Assembly (NCBI GenBank): GCA_920105625.2
Contig: OV050031.1
Coordinates: 126,884,275-126,948,274 of the forward strand
Direction of reading: 5' to 3'
Length of the DNA: 64,000 bases
From: Clusia tigrina
Taxonomy: Eukaryota; Arthropoda; Insecta; Diptera; Clusiidae
In this document: positions 33,581 to 44,974 of the stretch, piece by piece
Position numbering within the stretch: the first letter of the stretch is position 1
How the letters are laid out: the number at the start of each line of letters is the position of its first letter
The notes under the pieces: model-generated
The model's input: the letters and a program-made list of their open reading frames with translations, nothing else
What the model was told of the DNA's origin: nothing
The model's database searches: none
Made by a program: the position numbers and the translations under genes

Positions 33581-33974
33581 TATACTGAACCGTAAGAACA
33601 AAAAGAAAAGGGAAATAACATATGAGAAGGCAAAGTACCTTAAACATGTATAGGTTATTTTCTGAACTGCTGCGCCAACAATCCATATGTTCACACATAA
33701 ATTTGGTGGCACATGGGCGGAACCTTCCATCACATCTAACTTCAAAGCCCCGAGTAGCGGATCATTAAAATAGACCTGTCTAGTGAATATCGATAAGGTG
33801 ACATACACATACGCACTCTTTTCTCATCTAACGTGCTACACTCTCATCATTAAAAGTATTCTTGTTTCACGGAGCTTCTATCTCCTCATTAGAAATCTTC
33901 TGATTAGCAGAGCTCTCTCAGTAAAGTAAATTTCAACACCCAACAGAGAAAATCCAAGATTCAAACTTTGCACA
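33581..33974. other. Flank between Helitron m1 and the inverted-terminal motif
   Basis: About 400 non-coding bases. The stretch 33610-33680 (CATATGAGAAGGCAAAGT, CTGTATAGGTTATT-like) resembles 63695-63770 at a lower level. It could be part of a BEL-type LTR, but I cannot prove this. No gene seen. Confidence 0.4.
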
Positions 33975-33997
33975 TTTAGGCCCAATGCACACTATTC
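33975..33997. repeat. Inverted terminal motif, left (partner 40132-40154)
   Basis: TTTAGGCCCAAT--ACACTATTC at 33975-33997 pairs with the complement of 40132-40154 (TTAAGGCCCAAT--ACACTATTC). Inside it, CCGGTTACGTGCCAGTC (left) also matches, inverted, GACTGGCATGTGACCGG-like sequence at the right. This suggests a DNA transposon into which the I-like LINE went. No clear target duplication. Confidence 0.5.
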
Positions 33998-34575
33998 TTT
34001 CATGGCTTTAATGGATTTTAATAGGAAGTATTCATATTACCGGTTACGTGCCAGTCGCAGTCCAAGCTAGATCGCCGCGGTGTTTTCAAAAAGAGTATCT
34101 GACCGAAGGTTGAACGGCAATGTGGAATGCATCGCTTGCTTGTGGATTTCGTTCATATAAAATTTTACGCGTTCTAGCGTAGGGATCGACTTGATGTGCC
34201 AGCATGTGTGTGAGTGTGGAATAAATACGATCGACGCCATCCACTTCGTTTAACTTCTATTTGTTTTTGTTGTTTTCTCGCTTATTAGTTCAACTTCGGG
34301 CATTTATTAAAAGAATAGTTAGCATTGTACAGAATACGTACATTCTTATTATTACTTCATATTAATTTTTTATATCAGTTGTCAGTCATCTCCCATCGAG
34401 TACGGTCGTCAATTTTCTGTGCGCTTATAACCACAACCAACTTCACTTGTGCTGTGAACACGTGCTTTTTTCCTACGCCTATTTTCCGCGTTTTTTTTCC
34501 TTTTTTACGCTCTCAATTATTGTTTTTCTAGTGCTTAAAAAAAAAACTTTTCTGTTTAAGTTTAGTTAGGTACCG

Positions 34576-35952
34576 ATGGCTCCAGGGCCGCCGGACATTG
34601 AGGCGAATCGGTTTGCCTCGCTATCCGACTCCCCAGTTAAAAAACGAAAGACAGCAAGAAATAACCCCATTGAATTTTTTCCAACCCTAACTAAACTCCA
34701 ACAACAGAACCCAAAATTTGTTGTGGTTAGCTCTACTGATACTGATAAATCTCTATCACAGTATTCATGCTTCCAAGTCCACAAATCGCTGAATCTTATA
34801 AGCAAAGATATACTCACCATTTCTGAGCTTCGTGATGATAATTTACTTCTATTAGTGAAAGATAAAAATGCTGCCCAAAAACTCATTGCTGCAAAGCAAC
34901 TTCACGGAATCTGCCCCATATTAGCTAAATATCACAATAGTTTGAATTCCGTCAAAGGCACCATTTTCGCCCCCTTTCTAAGTAATATATCCGAAAAGGA
35001 AATAATTGAGGAATTATGCCCTCAAGGTGTTACAGATGTGTACAAATTTACGAAGAAAATTGATGGGAAGATGTAGCCTACCGGAGTTGTTTTGATTACT
35101 TTTGATTTGTGTCACCTTCCGGAAAAAATTGACATCGCTTGGAGAAAGGTTCTAGTAAGACAATACATCCCTAGCCCTATGCGCTGCAAAAATTGCCAAT
35201 TACTTGGACATACGCAAAAGTTCTGTAAAAGGGCACCTTCATGTGTCACTTGCAACCTACCTTCCCATTCCCCCTCAGATTGTATACGGACACACTGTGC
35301 TAACTGTTCAGATCAGCACTCCGCCTCTTCAGCAGTATACCCAAAATTTCTACAGGCAAGATAAATTATAAAAATTAAAACCATAAACAAGTGCACAATG
35401 CGTGAGGCCATTAATAAATTTAAAGAACAACTCCCTCCCTCTCCTTCCAACACTTCACCAATATCCTACTCCTCAATCGCTGCACAAGCAAATGAAATCA
35501 ACGCAAACAAAAAAACCAATATACAAAATTCAACACAAAACAACCACAAAGTAAATCCAGAAACTATCAACCTCTCTGGCCCAACCGCCACTTCATCAAA
35601 CAATAAATTTCCAACCAATCCACTCTCCTTAACTGAAAAACTTATACATACAAACGCTGACACACTCTCTCCCGGTTCCACTAATACCCGTACCAAAAAT
35701 CATTTAAACTGTGAACTGCCCTCTCTTGAATTCGCAAACTCTCGCACACTCACACACTCCAATTACACCTTGCTCTCCCAATTCACTCACAATCATAGCT
35801 TACCGCAAACAGACACTGATCCCTCCACATCGCAGCTCTCTGAAAACATTAATAAATGCAACTCAAATCTAAATTCTGTTCGCACACCTCCCTACCTCAA
35901 GAAAACCCCTTCGTCCAATTTTTCACATATTTCGCCTGACAATGCAATATAA
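34576..35952 (+). pseudogene. I-like LINE ORF1 (two in-frame stops), copy 1
   Basis: The whole stretch is one frame of 459 codons from the ATG at 34576 (MAPGPPDIEANRFASLS), broken only by TAG at 35074-35076 and TAA at 35362-35364. It contains CKNCQLLGHTQKFCKRAPSC, then CVTCNLPSH and CANC, the CCHC-type knuckles of I-type ORF1 proteins that bind RNA. After the second stop it continues KIKTINKCTMREAINKFKEQ and a Ser/Thr/Asn-rich tail. Both stops are shared with copy 2, so they are older than the duplication. Otherwise well preserved. Confidence 0.87.
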
Positions 35953-36053
35953 ATGCAGCCTATAGAAAATTAAAAAATTTAGCCCCGACTCCCGCCTCTT
36001 CCCCCACCCCACACACGTAAATTTTACATCTTTACATTTTCTATTTTTTTCAT

Positions 36054-37431
36054 ATGTCCATTAAAATAATACAGTGGAACATGAATGGTTATAGCAATAA
36101 TTACAACGAATTATCATTACTAATAAATGAATTCTCACCAGATTTAATAGCAATTCAAGAGACCCCATCTACCGTTCACAAATAATAGCTCTTTTGTACC
36201 CAAAAAATTTTCTCTGGATATTTCCACAATCTCACATTAAATACATCAGCTAAACAAGGTGTCGGACTTCTAATCAAAAAACATTTACCACATAATTGTA
36301 TACCCTTAAACTCTCCCATATCTACAATAGCCCTACAGGTTAACCTCAATCCCTCTTTCAATATAATAAATAGCTACATACCCCCCTCACAAGAGTTCAC
36401 CGCCCGAGACCTATCAGATATTCTACGTTTGATCAATGGGCCTTGTCTCCTTATGGGCGACTTCAATGCCTGGAGCCCTCTTTGGGGCTCAAGGCAATCC
36501 AATAATAGGGGAAATTCTATGGAACACTTCATATTAAATGAGCACCTAATTATCTTAAACGACGGATCGTCAACTCACTTTTCATCCCATAATACGTTCA
36601 CCCATATCGATCTGACAATGTGTTCTGCCCAATTAACACCCCGTTGTTCATGGAAAATTCTTGAGAATCTTCATAGCAGCGACCATTATCCGATAATTAT
36701 TGAACTTACAACACATTTAAATTTCCACAAAGTTAAACCCAAACCAAAGTTCAAAACCGATCTCGCCGATTGGGCGTTATTTCAGAATAGTTGCCTTAAT
36801 TACACCACTCGATTTCATGTCTCAAGCAACATCCACTGTGAAGCAGCTAAGTTGCATAAAGGGATTCGGTTCGCAGCTAACCTTTCCATTTCTCAGACCA
36901 AACCATTTCTGGTTAAAGCTACTGTTCCTTGGTGGAATAGTGACCTAAATAGGCTTAGAAAAGAAAAACAAGTCCTCTGGCACAGCTATAAACTTCTTAG
37001 ATCCACTTCAACTTTAATCGCTTTCAAAAAAGCCAATGCTGTTTTCAAGAAGGCTTCTAAAACTGCCAAGACGATCTGCTTCCAAAAATTTGCATCAGAA
37101 ATAAATCCAAACACTTCTATTAAAAAGATATGGTCCGACATCAAAACACTTACAGGGAATAAAACTACTAACAAGATAAAAAATTTAAACTCTGCCTCAA
37201 ATGAAATTACCTCACCTCTTGAAATAGCTAATTATTTTGCTTCGTATTGGTCACAACTCTCAAATGATACAAATTTTCACCCAAATTTTATGACTGAAAA
37301 ACTACACTATAGAAATATATCCTATAACCCGAGCAATATATCAACCAAAGCAAAACAAATAGAACAAAAAATTACTAAACTCGAGTTCGAAACCGTATTT
37401 CATATCCGATGATAAAAAATTGTCCGCCCTA
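36054..37431 (+). pseudogene. I-like LINE ORF2, endonuclease and linker, copy 1
   Basis: ATG at 36054: MSIKIIQWNMNGYSNNYNEL then FSPDLIAIQETPS and a stop (TAA at 36183-36185). After a frame change: KQGVGLLIKKHLPHNC, YIPPSQEFTARDL. From 36429 a 327-codon open stretch: CLLMGDFNAWSPLWGS (Asp-Asn active site), FTHIDLTMCS and LHSSDHYPIIIEL (final Asp-His), then the linker to RT. These are the catalytic motifs of the endonuclease that nicks the target. Only the first 43 codons are in a separate frame. Confidence 0.86.
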
Positions 37432-38810
37432 CGTAAAAGATAGAATCCTGAACCTGTACAACAACATCCTATACCAAGGTATTTATCCACAAAGCTGGAG
37501 AACAGCTATCATCAATCCAATTTCCAAACCCCATAAGCCCAGTCTCGAAGTTAATCCCTCCTGCCTTGCATAGGAAAAATAATAGCTCAGAGGCTAATGT
37601 GGTTAATTTCTAACAACAATCTGATCAACGCTAACCAAGTCGCTTTCCGAAAAAAACAAAGCACAACGGATATCCTATTTCATCTCAACCATTATGTGTC
37701 AAACGCTCTTTCAAATAAAAACCACATAACAATATTGACAACTGATTTTGAAAGAGCTTTCGACCGCATAGGCGCGCATGTTGTGTTGCATCAGCTTGCT
37801 ACCTGGAAAGTTGGTCCGAAAATCTTTAATTTTGTTAAAGCTTTTTTGACCGGCCGTAGGTTACGAGTTAGAGTTGACTCAGAAACTTCCGGCACGTTCC
37901 CGCTCATCAATGGGATACCGCAAGGGTCTCCTCTCTCAGTTGCTCTTTTCATCATTGCCTTTGACCAACTAAGCAAAATTTCAGCCAAATTCAAATAATA
38001 TTCAACATTCAATTTATGCTGATGATGCTATTATCTTTTCTAAACAAAATGATAATAATATCGTTAAAGATACATTTTCGAAAATTTTAGATAACGTTAA
38101 AATTTGAGGAATGACCTCGGGAGCTAATCTTTCTATAGAAAAATGCAAAATATTGCACATTTGTAAAAAACATAGATGTAGTAATTTTACTTTAAGGTAT
38201 AAAAATGTAAACATAGAATTTGTCAACTATTTGAGAATGTTAGGAGTTATATTCGATGTAAGTTATACATTTAAGCAATATTGTTTAGTATTAAGAAAAA
38301 GCCTAGCTGCCCGCTTAAATCTTATAAAGTATATAACATCCAAAAACTTTTTAATTCATGTTACGACTTTACTTAAGATTACCAAATCGCTTGTACTTTC
38401 CAAAATCAATTACGCTCTTCCAATATACGGATTGTGCGCCGTTAGTCATCTGAAACAACTGTATTCAGCCTACCACACAGCAATTCGCAGGAGTATAAAC
38501 GCTTTCCCCACCACAGCTACTAGAAATATCTTAGCAGAAACAGGCTTTCCATCAATTCTCAATCGAGTTACAACTAACACATACAATCTCATACCTAAAC
38601 TTTTAAATTCGAACAACCCACTACTACTAGAGGCCACAAGAAAGGTGCTCCAACAAAAGAAAGAGCCACGAAATAAATCAACAATCTTCCATTTCCTTGA
38701 ATTTGCCAAGAGTCTACAGATATACATCCGCCCACATAGAGTCCAAGGTAACAACCAACAACCGTGGCTCCTAAAAGAGTCCTCATTCATTAAATTTACA
38801 TAGCCTACCT
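37432..38810 (+). pseudogene. I-like LINE ORF2, reverse transcriptase, copy 1
   Basis: Begins NCPPYVKDRILNLYNNILYQ and WRTAIINPISKP, with stops near 37574. 37597-37998: NQVAFRKKQSTTDILFHLNH, ILTTDFERAFDRIG (first catalytic Asp), INGIPQGSPLSVALF. An extra base near 37996 then shifts the frame just before the IYADDAII box, which lies in another frame at about 38015-38040. 38111-38803 covers the thumb part (CKILHICKKHRCSN...). Copy 2 lacks the extra base but has lost the first catalytic motif. Confidence 0.87.
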
Positions 38811-39682
38811 AAACAATCAACTAATCCAACGGTTAATCGACAAAGTTTTAATGAACTTGAGGACTTCCTAAACCAATGGACTTTCATTTACACTGATGGA
38901 TTGAAAACAGATAACAGCACAACTTTCGGCGTGGTTCAACATAATGGCCAATTAATTACTGCCGGGTCTATCGGACTTCATTGTTCCGTTTTTACAGCAG
39001 AAGCCCTAGCCTTAAAGATTGCTTCCCAACATGCCGCAAAAACGAAAGGAAAGTTTATTATTTGCACCGACAGCTACAGTGCAATCGAAGCTATTAAAAA
39101 TATTGGCCATTGCAGTGCTCTAATTGGGGATATTAGAAATATTTGCATCAAACATCCAAATAAAATCAGACTAATGTGGGTCCCGAGTCATGTGGGCATA
39201 CCTGGAAATGAATTTGCTGAAGATGCTGCAAATGAAGCCATCCGTTCACCTTGCTTCTCGTTTCACACCTCCGAAGATAAAGACCTTTTGAGGCTCATCC
39301 ACAATCATCTAACGTCAATTAGATCCGCTGAGTGGTCTAACTATAGCCACCGTTACAAAAATTTTAACTTCAACTGCCATAAGTCATCTACCGAGCCATC
39401 GCATCTCGCCAGCAAACAAAAATCTTCTCCCGTCTCCGATTGGGGCACACAAAGCTTACCCACCAACATTTGCTGTGTGGTATCCTGCTCCTACTTGCCC
39501 GTTTTGCACTCTTCCAGCATCCATTGAACATATCTTCAACGATTGCAGCCAACTCCGCGTTATCAGAAAAAATGTATTCGGTGGCTCTAATCCTATTGAG
39601 TCTCTCAAAACTGTTAACTTGGAAAATATTATGAAAGTCGAGAAATACCTCCAAGAATGTAACATAATTAATCTTATATAAC
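38811..39682 (+). pseudogene. I-like LINE ORF2, RNase H and C-terminus, copy 1
   Basis: WTFIYTDGLKTDNSTTFGVV (first Asp), VFTAEALALKIA (Glu), FIICTDSYSAIEAIK (Asp) and NKIRLMWVPSHVGIPGNEFA with EDAANEAIR give a complete RNase H set; GLKT stands where GSKT is usual and is GSKT in copy 2. From 39475 the frame shifts to YPAPTCPFCTLPASIEHIFN and DCSQLR, a C-terminal Cys-His motif common in I-type ORF2. Ends INLI at 39679. Confidence 0.87.
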
Positions 39683-39847
39683 CATTTATATTAATCTGTA
39701 AATTTTTAAATATTTTCATATTATCATATACTCCAAATTTATAATTATTCGAGCCGAAAGCCCTGGCAGCTAGCGACCCTTATTTTTCTTCTTAATCATA
39801 ATAATTTATTATTGTGATTACTGTAATAAATAAATAAATAAATAAAT

Positions 39848-40199
39848 ATTTTTTATATGTAGAAAATATATGTATGCATTTGATACATTTCAGACGAGTA
39901 GATGGTTGAGCTGGTGCGAAGCCATGAAAGTCTTTTTAACTTACAATCAGCGCATTAGAGCGACTTCAATAAAAAAAAATTGATTTGGAAAGAAGTTTCT
40001 CTTGCAAATATATTCCACAAACACATAAAGCTGGCATTAGCCTCCACATTTGAGACGTTGTGACCAGCATATGAATGGATTATGTGAATACATTGCGTTC
40101 CGTCTGAACGTGACTGGCATGTGACCGGCACGAATAGTGTTTATTGGGCCTTAACAGTCGTTAATACAAGTAAGTGGACACAGTGATTGTACATATATT
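39848..40199. other. Flank between I-like LINE and BEL gag
   Basis: Non-coding. It holds the right inverted terminal motif (40132-40154) and probably the remaining right part of the interrupted DNA transposon. No gene seen. Confidence 0.45.
40132..40154. repeat. Inverted terminal motif, right
   Basis: GAATAGTGT--ATTGGGCC followed by TTAA, the inverted partner of 33975-33997. Confidence 0.5.
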
Positions 40200-40554
40200 G
40201 TAAATAATTAACATTAAACAAAATGAGCAAGGAAGCAAATCAATCAATGAAGCAGAAGAGGTGGAAGGGGGAAGATTAATTTTAATTCAATATAATCGTT
40301 TTGAAACCTTAAAACAAATCTGCACAAATTTCAAAACGGATAGCACTAACAGGAAAACGAAAGCCTATTTTCAACAACGAATCCAGAAACTATATATGAT
40401 CTGGGATGAATTCAATGACATGCATGAAGTCCTGATAAGCTCCAAGGTGTCTGCACAAAGTATATATTTCACAGATCTATTATCTTCAAAATCCAAACAC
40501 AATTTGAAGAATTCTGTCGAACTACATCTGGTACCGCCAAACATACCACGCATA

Positions 40555-41393
40555 AAGGGTGTTTTTTTTAGACGTATGGTTTTCAATCTGGCAATACTTT
40601 TTTCGCAGTTGGTCTTTTTGACAGCTGTCACTTGATTTATGCTCAGTTTGGTTTGCCATTTCATAATTTTATGGCCGAACGACCATCAAACGCGTCGCAC
40701 GTTTGGTGAATGGGCCCAAAACGAGAAGGCCACCGATCCCGATTTTCACAAGAAAATTTTGTTCAGCGATGAAGCTCACTTTTAGTTGAATGGGTACGTT
40801 AATAAGCAAAATTGTCGCATTTGGAGTGACGATAATAAAAAACCCATTGTTGAGACGCCGTTACATCCTCAAAAAGTCACTGTTTGGTGCGCTCTATGGG
40901 CAGAGGGAATCATTGGTCCATATTTCTTCAAAAATGAAGCCGGCCATACTGTTACAGTCAATGGGGAATGCTATAGAGCGATGATTAACGACTTTTTAGT
41001 GCCTGAATTGGATGATGTTGATGTGGACGACCTTTGGTTCCAACAAGACGGCGCTACATGCCATTCAGCCTACGAGACAATCAATTTATTGAAGGAAACT
41101 TTTGGTGAGCGCATTATCTCGCGACGTGGGCCTGTGGCGTGGCCTCCAAGATCGTGCGATTTAACACCGCTGGACTATTTTTTGTGGGGTTTTGTGAAGT
41201 CGCTTGTCTCCGCAGATAAGCCCGAGACGATTGACGCCTTGGAAGAGAATATTCGGGGCGTTATTGCTGACATACGGCCCCAATTGCTGCAAAAAGTGGT
41301 CGAAAATTGGGCCTCTCGGCTGGAATTTCTTCGAGGCAGCCGCGGCGGCCACTTGCCCGAAATCATTTTTAAAACATAATGGCAAACCCTCTT
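40555..41393 (+). mobile_element. Tc1/mariner-like element inside BEL gag, copy 1
   Basis: 839 bp between TA dinucleotides (40553-40554 and 41394-41395). Ends are imperfect inverted repeats, AAGGGTGTTT left and AAACCCTCTT right. It is N-terminally deleted: the visible transposase starts in the catalytic domain. A 5' part with GACAGCTGTCACTTG is still present. Present in both tandem copies at the same place. Confidence 0.87.
40670..41379 (+). pseudogene. Tc1/mariner-like transposase, partial, copy 1
   Basis: Reads (F)GEWAQNEKATDPDFHKK, ILFSDEAHF with the first catalytic Asp, then an in-frame TAG at 40783-40785, and 197 open codons: KPIVETPLHPQKVTVWCALW, DLWFQQDGATCHSA (second Asp), WPPRSCDLTPLDYFLWGFVK (third Asp) and ALEENIRGVIADIRPQLLQK. 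By my count 36 residues lie between the second and third Asp, so the acidic triad is of a DD36D/37D kind, unlike DD34D of classical mariners. The DNA-binding N-terminus is missing, probably by internal deletion. Copy 2 is identical in sequence as far as I can see. Confidence 0.87.
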
Positions 41394-42399
41394 TATAATA
41401 AAGCTAAATTCTTGGCCATAAGATAAAATTATATGCATTTTATTGCTGCTTGAAAACCACAGGTCTAAAAAAACACTCTTTACATCGTCTACTCCAAAAT
41501 CTAATGCATCTATTCAAATGCCACATCTGCCAGTTGTCCTCATTCTCCGGAAAATATACGGAATGGTTAGAATCCCACGATACATTTAATCAACTAATTC
41601 ATAATAATCATGATTTAAGGTCAATTCAAAAATTCCATTTTCTTAAAAAGGCGCTACCAGAATCTCGTAATTACGAGATGAGTGTCACCGATGCCAACGA
41701 TACCACCGCATGAAATGTCATCTTAAAATTATATAGTAACCCTCTTATCATATCCATGCATCAAACCAAATTCAAAATCATTCCAAATATTACGAAGGAA
41801 CGTGCTGCCGACGTATGCATCAACGAATTCGAATGTCTAAATAGCCCGATTACTGGCAGTTACTACTGGATAGCATTTTACCTTTCTACGAAACTCCCAT
41901 CAGAGACGGATAAAGCTTGGGAGCATCATCTAGGCACCAAGTCAGTATTAAATGCATCACGACCACCAAACACCTCCAATCGTAACGTCAGCTCACCTCA
42001 ACCTTCATCCCAGAGTACAAACAAATGGGACATATCAAACCATTGCCTCCACATAATCACAAGTATTGATCGCACTGATCGCTGTACTCTATGCTGTGAC
42101 CAGAATAGTCTCTGCCGACGTCCAAACTTTTTAACGAAAGACTGTTTCGAACGATAAGCCATAGTTGACAGAAGTGCACTAAGCATCAACTGCTTGAGCA
42201 AGACTCATACATTTTCTCGCTGTATCAGTACAAGAAATTGTCTCCAATGTGGTCAATGCGATCCCACTCTATTACATTTTCCCAGTCCTTGAAAGCCACC
42301 TACACATCCATCTTCTAATTTACGGACTCCCTCAGTTCAAAGGGGGAATGAAGTCCCTTTCCGTCTATTAACCTTTCAAAGGAGTTTAAAACTCATGGA

Positions 42400-43190
42400 G
42401 ATCTTCAGCAGTCACCCCTGTCAATGGTAGTAATCAGGACAACCCAATTAATTACAGCCAATTCATCCATCAGGACCCATCAGCGTTATTAGCTACAGCT
42501 CTTGTAATCCGCAAAAATTATTATAATGGACAGTCGATATTAGCACGGGCACTAGTGGCTCAGAAGGAACTCTTATTTCGGTATGTTTAAAAAGTAAAAA
42601 GGCCAATGAAAGGACGACGCTACGCCACGATTGAGGAGATAGACAAAAATCGAAGACAAGCTAAAACACGTCCACGCACCATAGCTGTCAAAAACTGACT
42701 GAACATTCAAACTAGCCGAGATTGTCAAAATAAGTGAGAGTCATGAGTACCAACATAACGCCACAAAAATATCGAAAATCGAACATCCGTAGCCCGTGAA
42801 AAATCAAAATTCGCGATACATTTGAACAGACCTCGTATGGTTCAAACCCTGCGACTCCAAAGACAAACAATATCAACGAAAATAACCGTAGTAGGTCAAC
42901 GGACCTGTAAATTCATTATGTCATTTTAACTCCATTCCCGAATGGATCCAAATTTCTCGGTCCTAATTGAGAACGTCTTTGTTCTGAATCGCTTAACCAA
43001 TAACCTGACCGGAAAAACTTCGAGCCTCAAATATGGGCACACATACAAGGTCTCACGTTAGCAGACCCACATTATTATCAGTCGTGATGAATTGGTATTA
43101 TACAAGGAGCTGATGTAGTCGCGCAGATACTCCTCCCTGATACCCGCATGGGGCTTTGCGACTAACCACTCGCTCTAAGAAATACGAGGT
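42400..43190 (+). pseudogene. BEL copy 1 protease region
   Basis: PSALLATALVIRKNYYNGQS and RALVAQKELLF match the start of BEL proteases (LLATA-V-V----G---RAL-D-GS). The usual D-G-S active site is replaced by AQKEL and then interrupted by a mariner remnant. After it, in changing frames: ENVFVLNRLTNNL, DPHYYQS, GADVVAQILLPDTRMGL, the IDILLGADV-type part. Non-functional. Confidence 0.7.
42585..42837 (+). mobile_element. Mariner 3' remnant inside BEL pol, copy 1
   Basis: Reads KRPMKGRRYATIEEI followed by broken frames, the C-terminal signature of mariner transposases (compare KTPMKGKRFATIEEI at 15355). It ends TTTGAACAGACCTCGTA at 42837, a degenerate match to the mariner end at 15556-15571. The 5' part is missing. 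Shared by copy 2 (60643-60895). Confidence 0.78.
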
Positions 43191-43885
43191 CAATATACTG
43201 CTGGAATCAAGAATATTTTCAATTATTTCCAATAGTTCCCGCGTCAACTAGTGAGCAACGACATCACACCATCACTAGTTGCAACAAGCCAACGGTCACT
43301 TTATGCATACTACCACATCATGCCGTTAATAAACAGGACACTTTGACTACAAAGTGGCGAATAGTGTTTGCATCATGCGAGACTTCGAATAGAAAATCCA
43401 TAAATGACTTGCTATGTCAAGGTCCACCATTACAGAATGATCTCGTGGCAGTCATTCTTAATTGGATTTTTATACGCGTTCAAAACCGAATTCAAAAAAT
43501 GTATCGATGAATTGACATGGATCCACTACCAACGTATCCTATGGAGGAACGATGGCGGCTATATTAACGAATATTGCTTAACAATGGTGTCATTTCGTAC
43601 TACATTAGCAGCATTTACGGCCATAAGAGTCATGCATCAATCAGCTAAGGATGAACAATTTCAATATTCACTGGTAGAGAAGGAGCTGAAAAAAGAAATA
43701 TATGTCGATGATGTGCAAACGGGTAGTCATTCGCTTGATACCGCTTATGCTATTCGAGAAAAGTTAATAGCATCACTCCAATCACCTGGCACGGAACCAC
43801 GAAAGTGGTCGAGTAATTGAACAGATTTATTTCAAGGTATTCCAACTGAGGATATTTCGGGCAATAATTTACTACGATTGAATAG
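43191..43885 (+). pseudogene. BEL copy 1 reverse transcriptase remnant
   Basis: Broken frames read YLPHHAVNKQDTLTTKWRIV-like, KSINDLLCQGPPLQNDLVAV, then YQRILWRNDGG, YCLTMVSFRTTLAAFTAIRV and KEIYVDDVQTGSHSLDTAY. YVDD is the BEL/Pao form of the catalytic Asp pair and is intact. Eleven bases (GTGATTCAAAC) present in copy 2 are missing near 43524. The first catalytic motif is not recognisable. Confidence 0.82.
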
Positions 43886-44099
43886 CAGTGCTACCCTTAG
43901 ACTTTACTGGCAACTTAGCATGGACCAATTCAAATTTCAAATGAACTTTAAAATCCACCTCTACCTCCTCTAAGCGAACAGATTGGTCGACTATCGCGCG
44001 GCTATTTGAATCACTTGGATTCCTTGTACCCACTACCGGTAAAATCATCCTGAAGAAGGTCTGGAATACCAAGGTCAGTCGCCCGGATGGAACACTCAC

Positions 44100-44560
44100 A
44101 GTAATAGATTGGGATGACCCTCTGCCCGAAGAACTTGATCGTCCATTGCAAGAATTTCTGGTACAACTCCTTTACTTTGGAGAAACTTTCAGCCCCTCTT
44201 TGGTTACCAAATCATCTACAGCAAGTTCAAATATATCAACTTCATGCATTCAGTGACGGTTCCGCATCCGCCTATGCAGCAGCAGTATATCTCCTCATTG
44301 CGAAAAGCCCTATAACCCATTTACAACCTCTAACTATTCAAGGAATAGAATTATGCGGTGCCTCAATAGCTACGCAACTGATATCTTTGGTTCAAGGGGA
44401 CCTCCACATAGAACCAACTAATATTCAAGCTCATTATTGGACCGACGCATCAACTGTGTTATACTGGATCAACGGGGATCCCAATAGATAGAGAACGTAT
44501 GTCCCTGATCATGTAGGAAAAATTCTCCGCACTATTTCAGCATCAAAATGGGGCTATGTA
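44100..44560 (+). pseudogene. BEL copy 1 RNase H region
   Basis: 44114-44491 reads VQIYQLHAFSDGSASAYAAA (Asp of SDGS), TIQGIELCGASIATQL (Glu of the ELCGA motif) and AHYWTDASTVLYWINGDPNR (Asp of WTDAS), the BEL-type RNase H set, then a TAG and TYVPDHVGKILRT. Confidence 0.83.
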
Positions 44561-44970
44561 AATACGAACGACAACTCAGCCTCGCAACTGAACATTTTCG
44601 GTGGGCATTTCAGCGTTTTATTGGGCGGCGCTTCATTTGCAAACATATTTACAGTGATTGTAGTACCAATTTTGTCGGGGTGGCCAATATACCATATTAC
44701 AAATCAATCAGCACAAATTTCGACAAGATGTGGAGATTGGACATAGTGCATAAATTAACAATACAACAGATTCAATGGCATTTTAACCCACCGCATTTCT
44801 CCCAATTTCGGGAGCATTTGGGAGGCAAACGCAAATCAATCAAATATCATTTAAAGCTCGTAATGGCTGGCACTCGAAAAACTTATGAAAAATTGTCCAC
44901 GGTAGTATTACAAATTTTACCCTGTCTAAATTTCAAGGCCTCTCTGTTCTCTGACTGTAGACTCTGCTGA
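44561..44970 (+). pseudogene. BEL copy 1 integrase core remnant
   Basis: From about 44590 the frame reads LATEHFRWAFQRFIGRRF, CKHIYSDCSTNFVGVAN (the usual SDNGTNF has C-S here) and later WHFNPPHFSQFREHLGGKRK, the place of the third catalytic residue (P-A-H-G-G--E in active integrases). The Glu is replaced. N-terminal zinc-binding part not seen. Inactive. Confidence 0.78.
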
Positions 44971-44974
44971 CTTA

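Larger units (their letters stand above)
34190..39847 (+). mobile_element. I-like LINE with RNase H, copy 1
   Basis: ORF1 with zinc knuckles, ORF2 with endonuclease, RT and RNase H, and a 3' end of TAAA repeats (39826-39847). RNase H after RT plus a TAA-type tail is typical of the I clade. The 5' limit is approximate. The whole element recurs at 52430-57948 through the tandem duplication. Damaged by shared stops and by private lesions. Confidence 0.87.
40222..42345 (+). pseudogene. BEL copy 1 gag, interrupted
   Basis: Probable start at 40222 (MSKEANQSMKQKRWKGE), stop soon after; then in shifted frame ILIQYNRFETLKQICTNFKT and DEFNDMHEVLISS. After the Tc1/mariner-like insertion it continues CHICQLSSFSGKYTEWLESH, FNQLIHNNHDLRSIQKFHFL, KKALPESRNYEM (41450-41713): the F-G-Y--W---F--LIH pattern of DUF1759 in BEL Gag. 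41756-42157 holds the next part, and 42205-42300 the TRNCLQCGQCDPTLLHFP knuckle. Copy 2 lacks the first 33 bases of the probable start. Confidence 0.8.

Noticed and set aside
41161..41438. Overlapping minus-strand ORFs in the Tc1/mariner-like element
   Set aside because: Complementary-strand ORFs opposite the transposase; no conserved motif.
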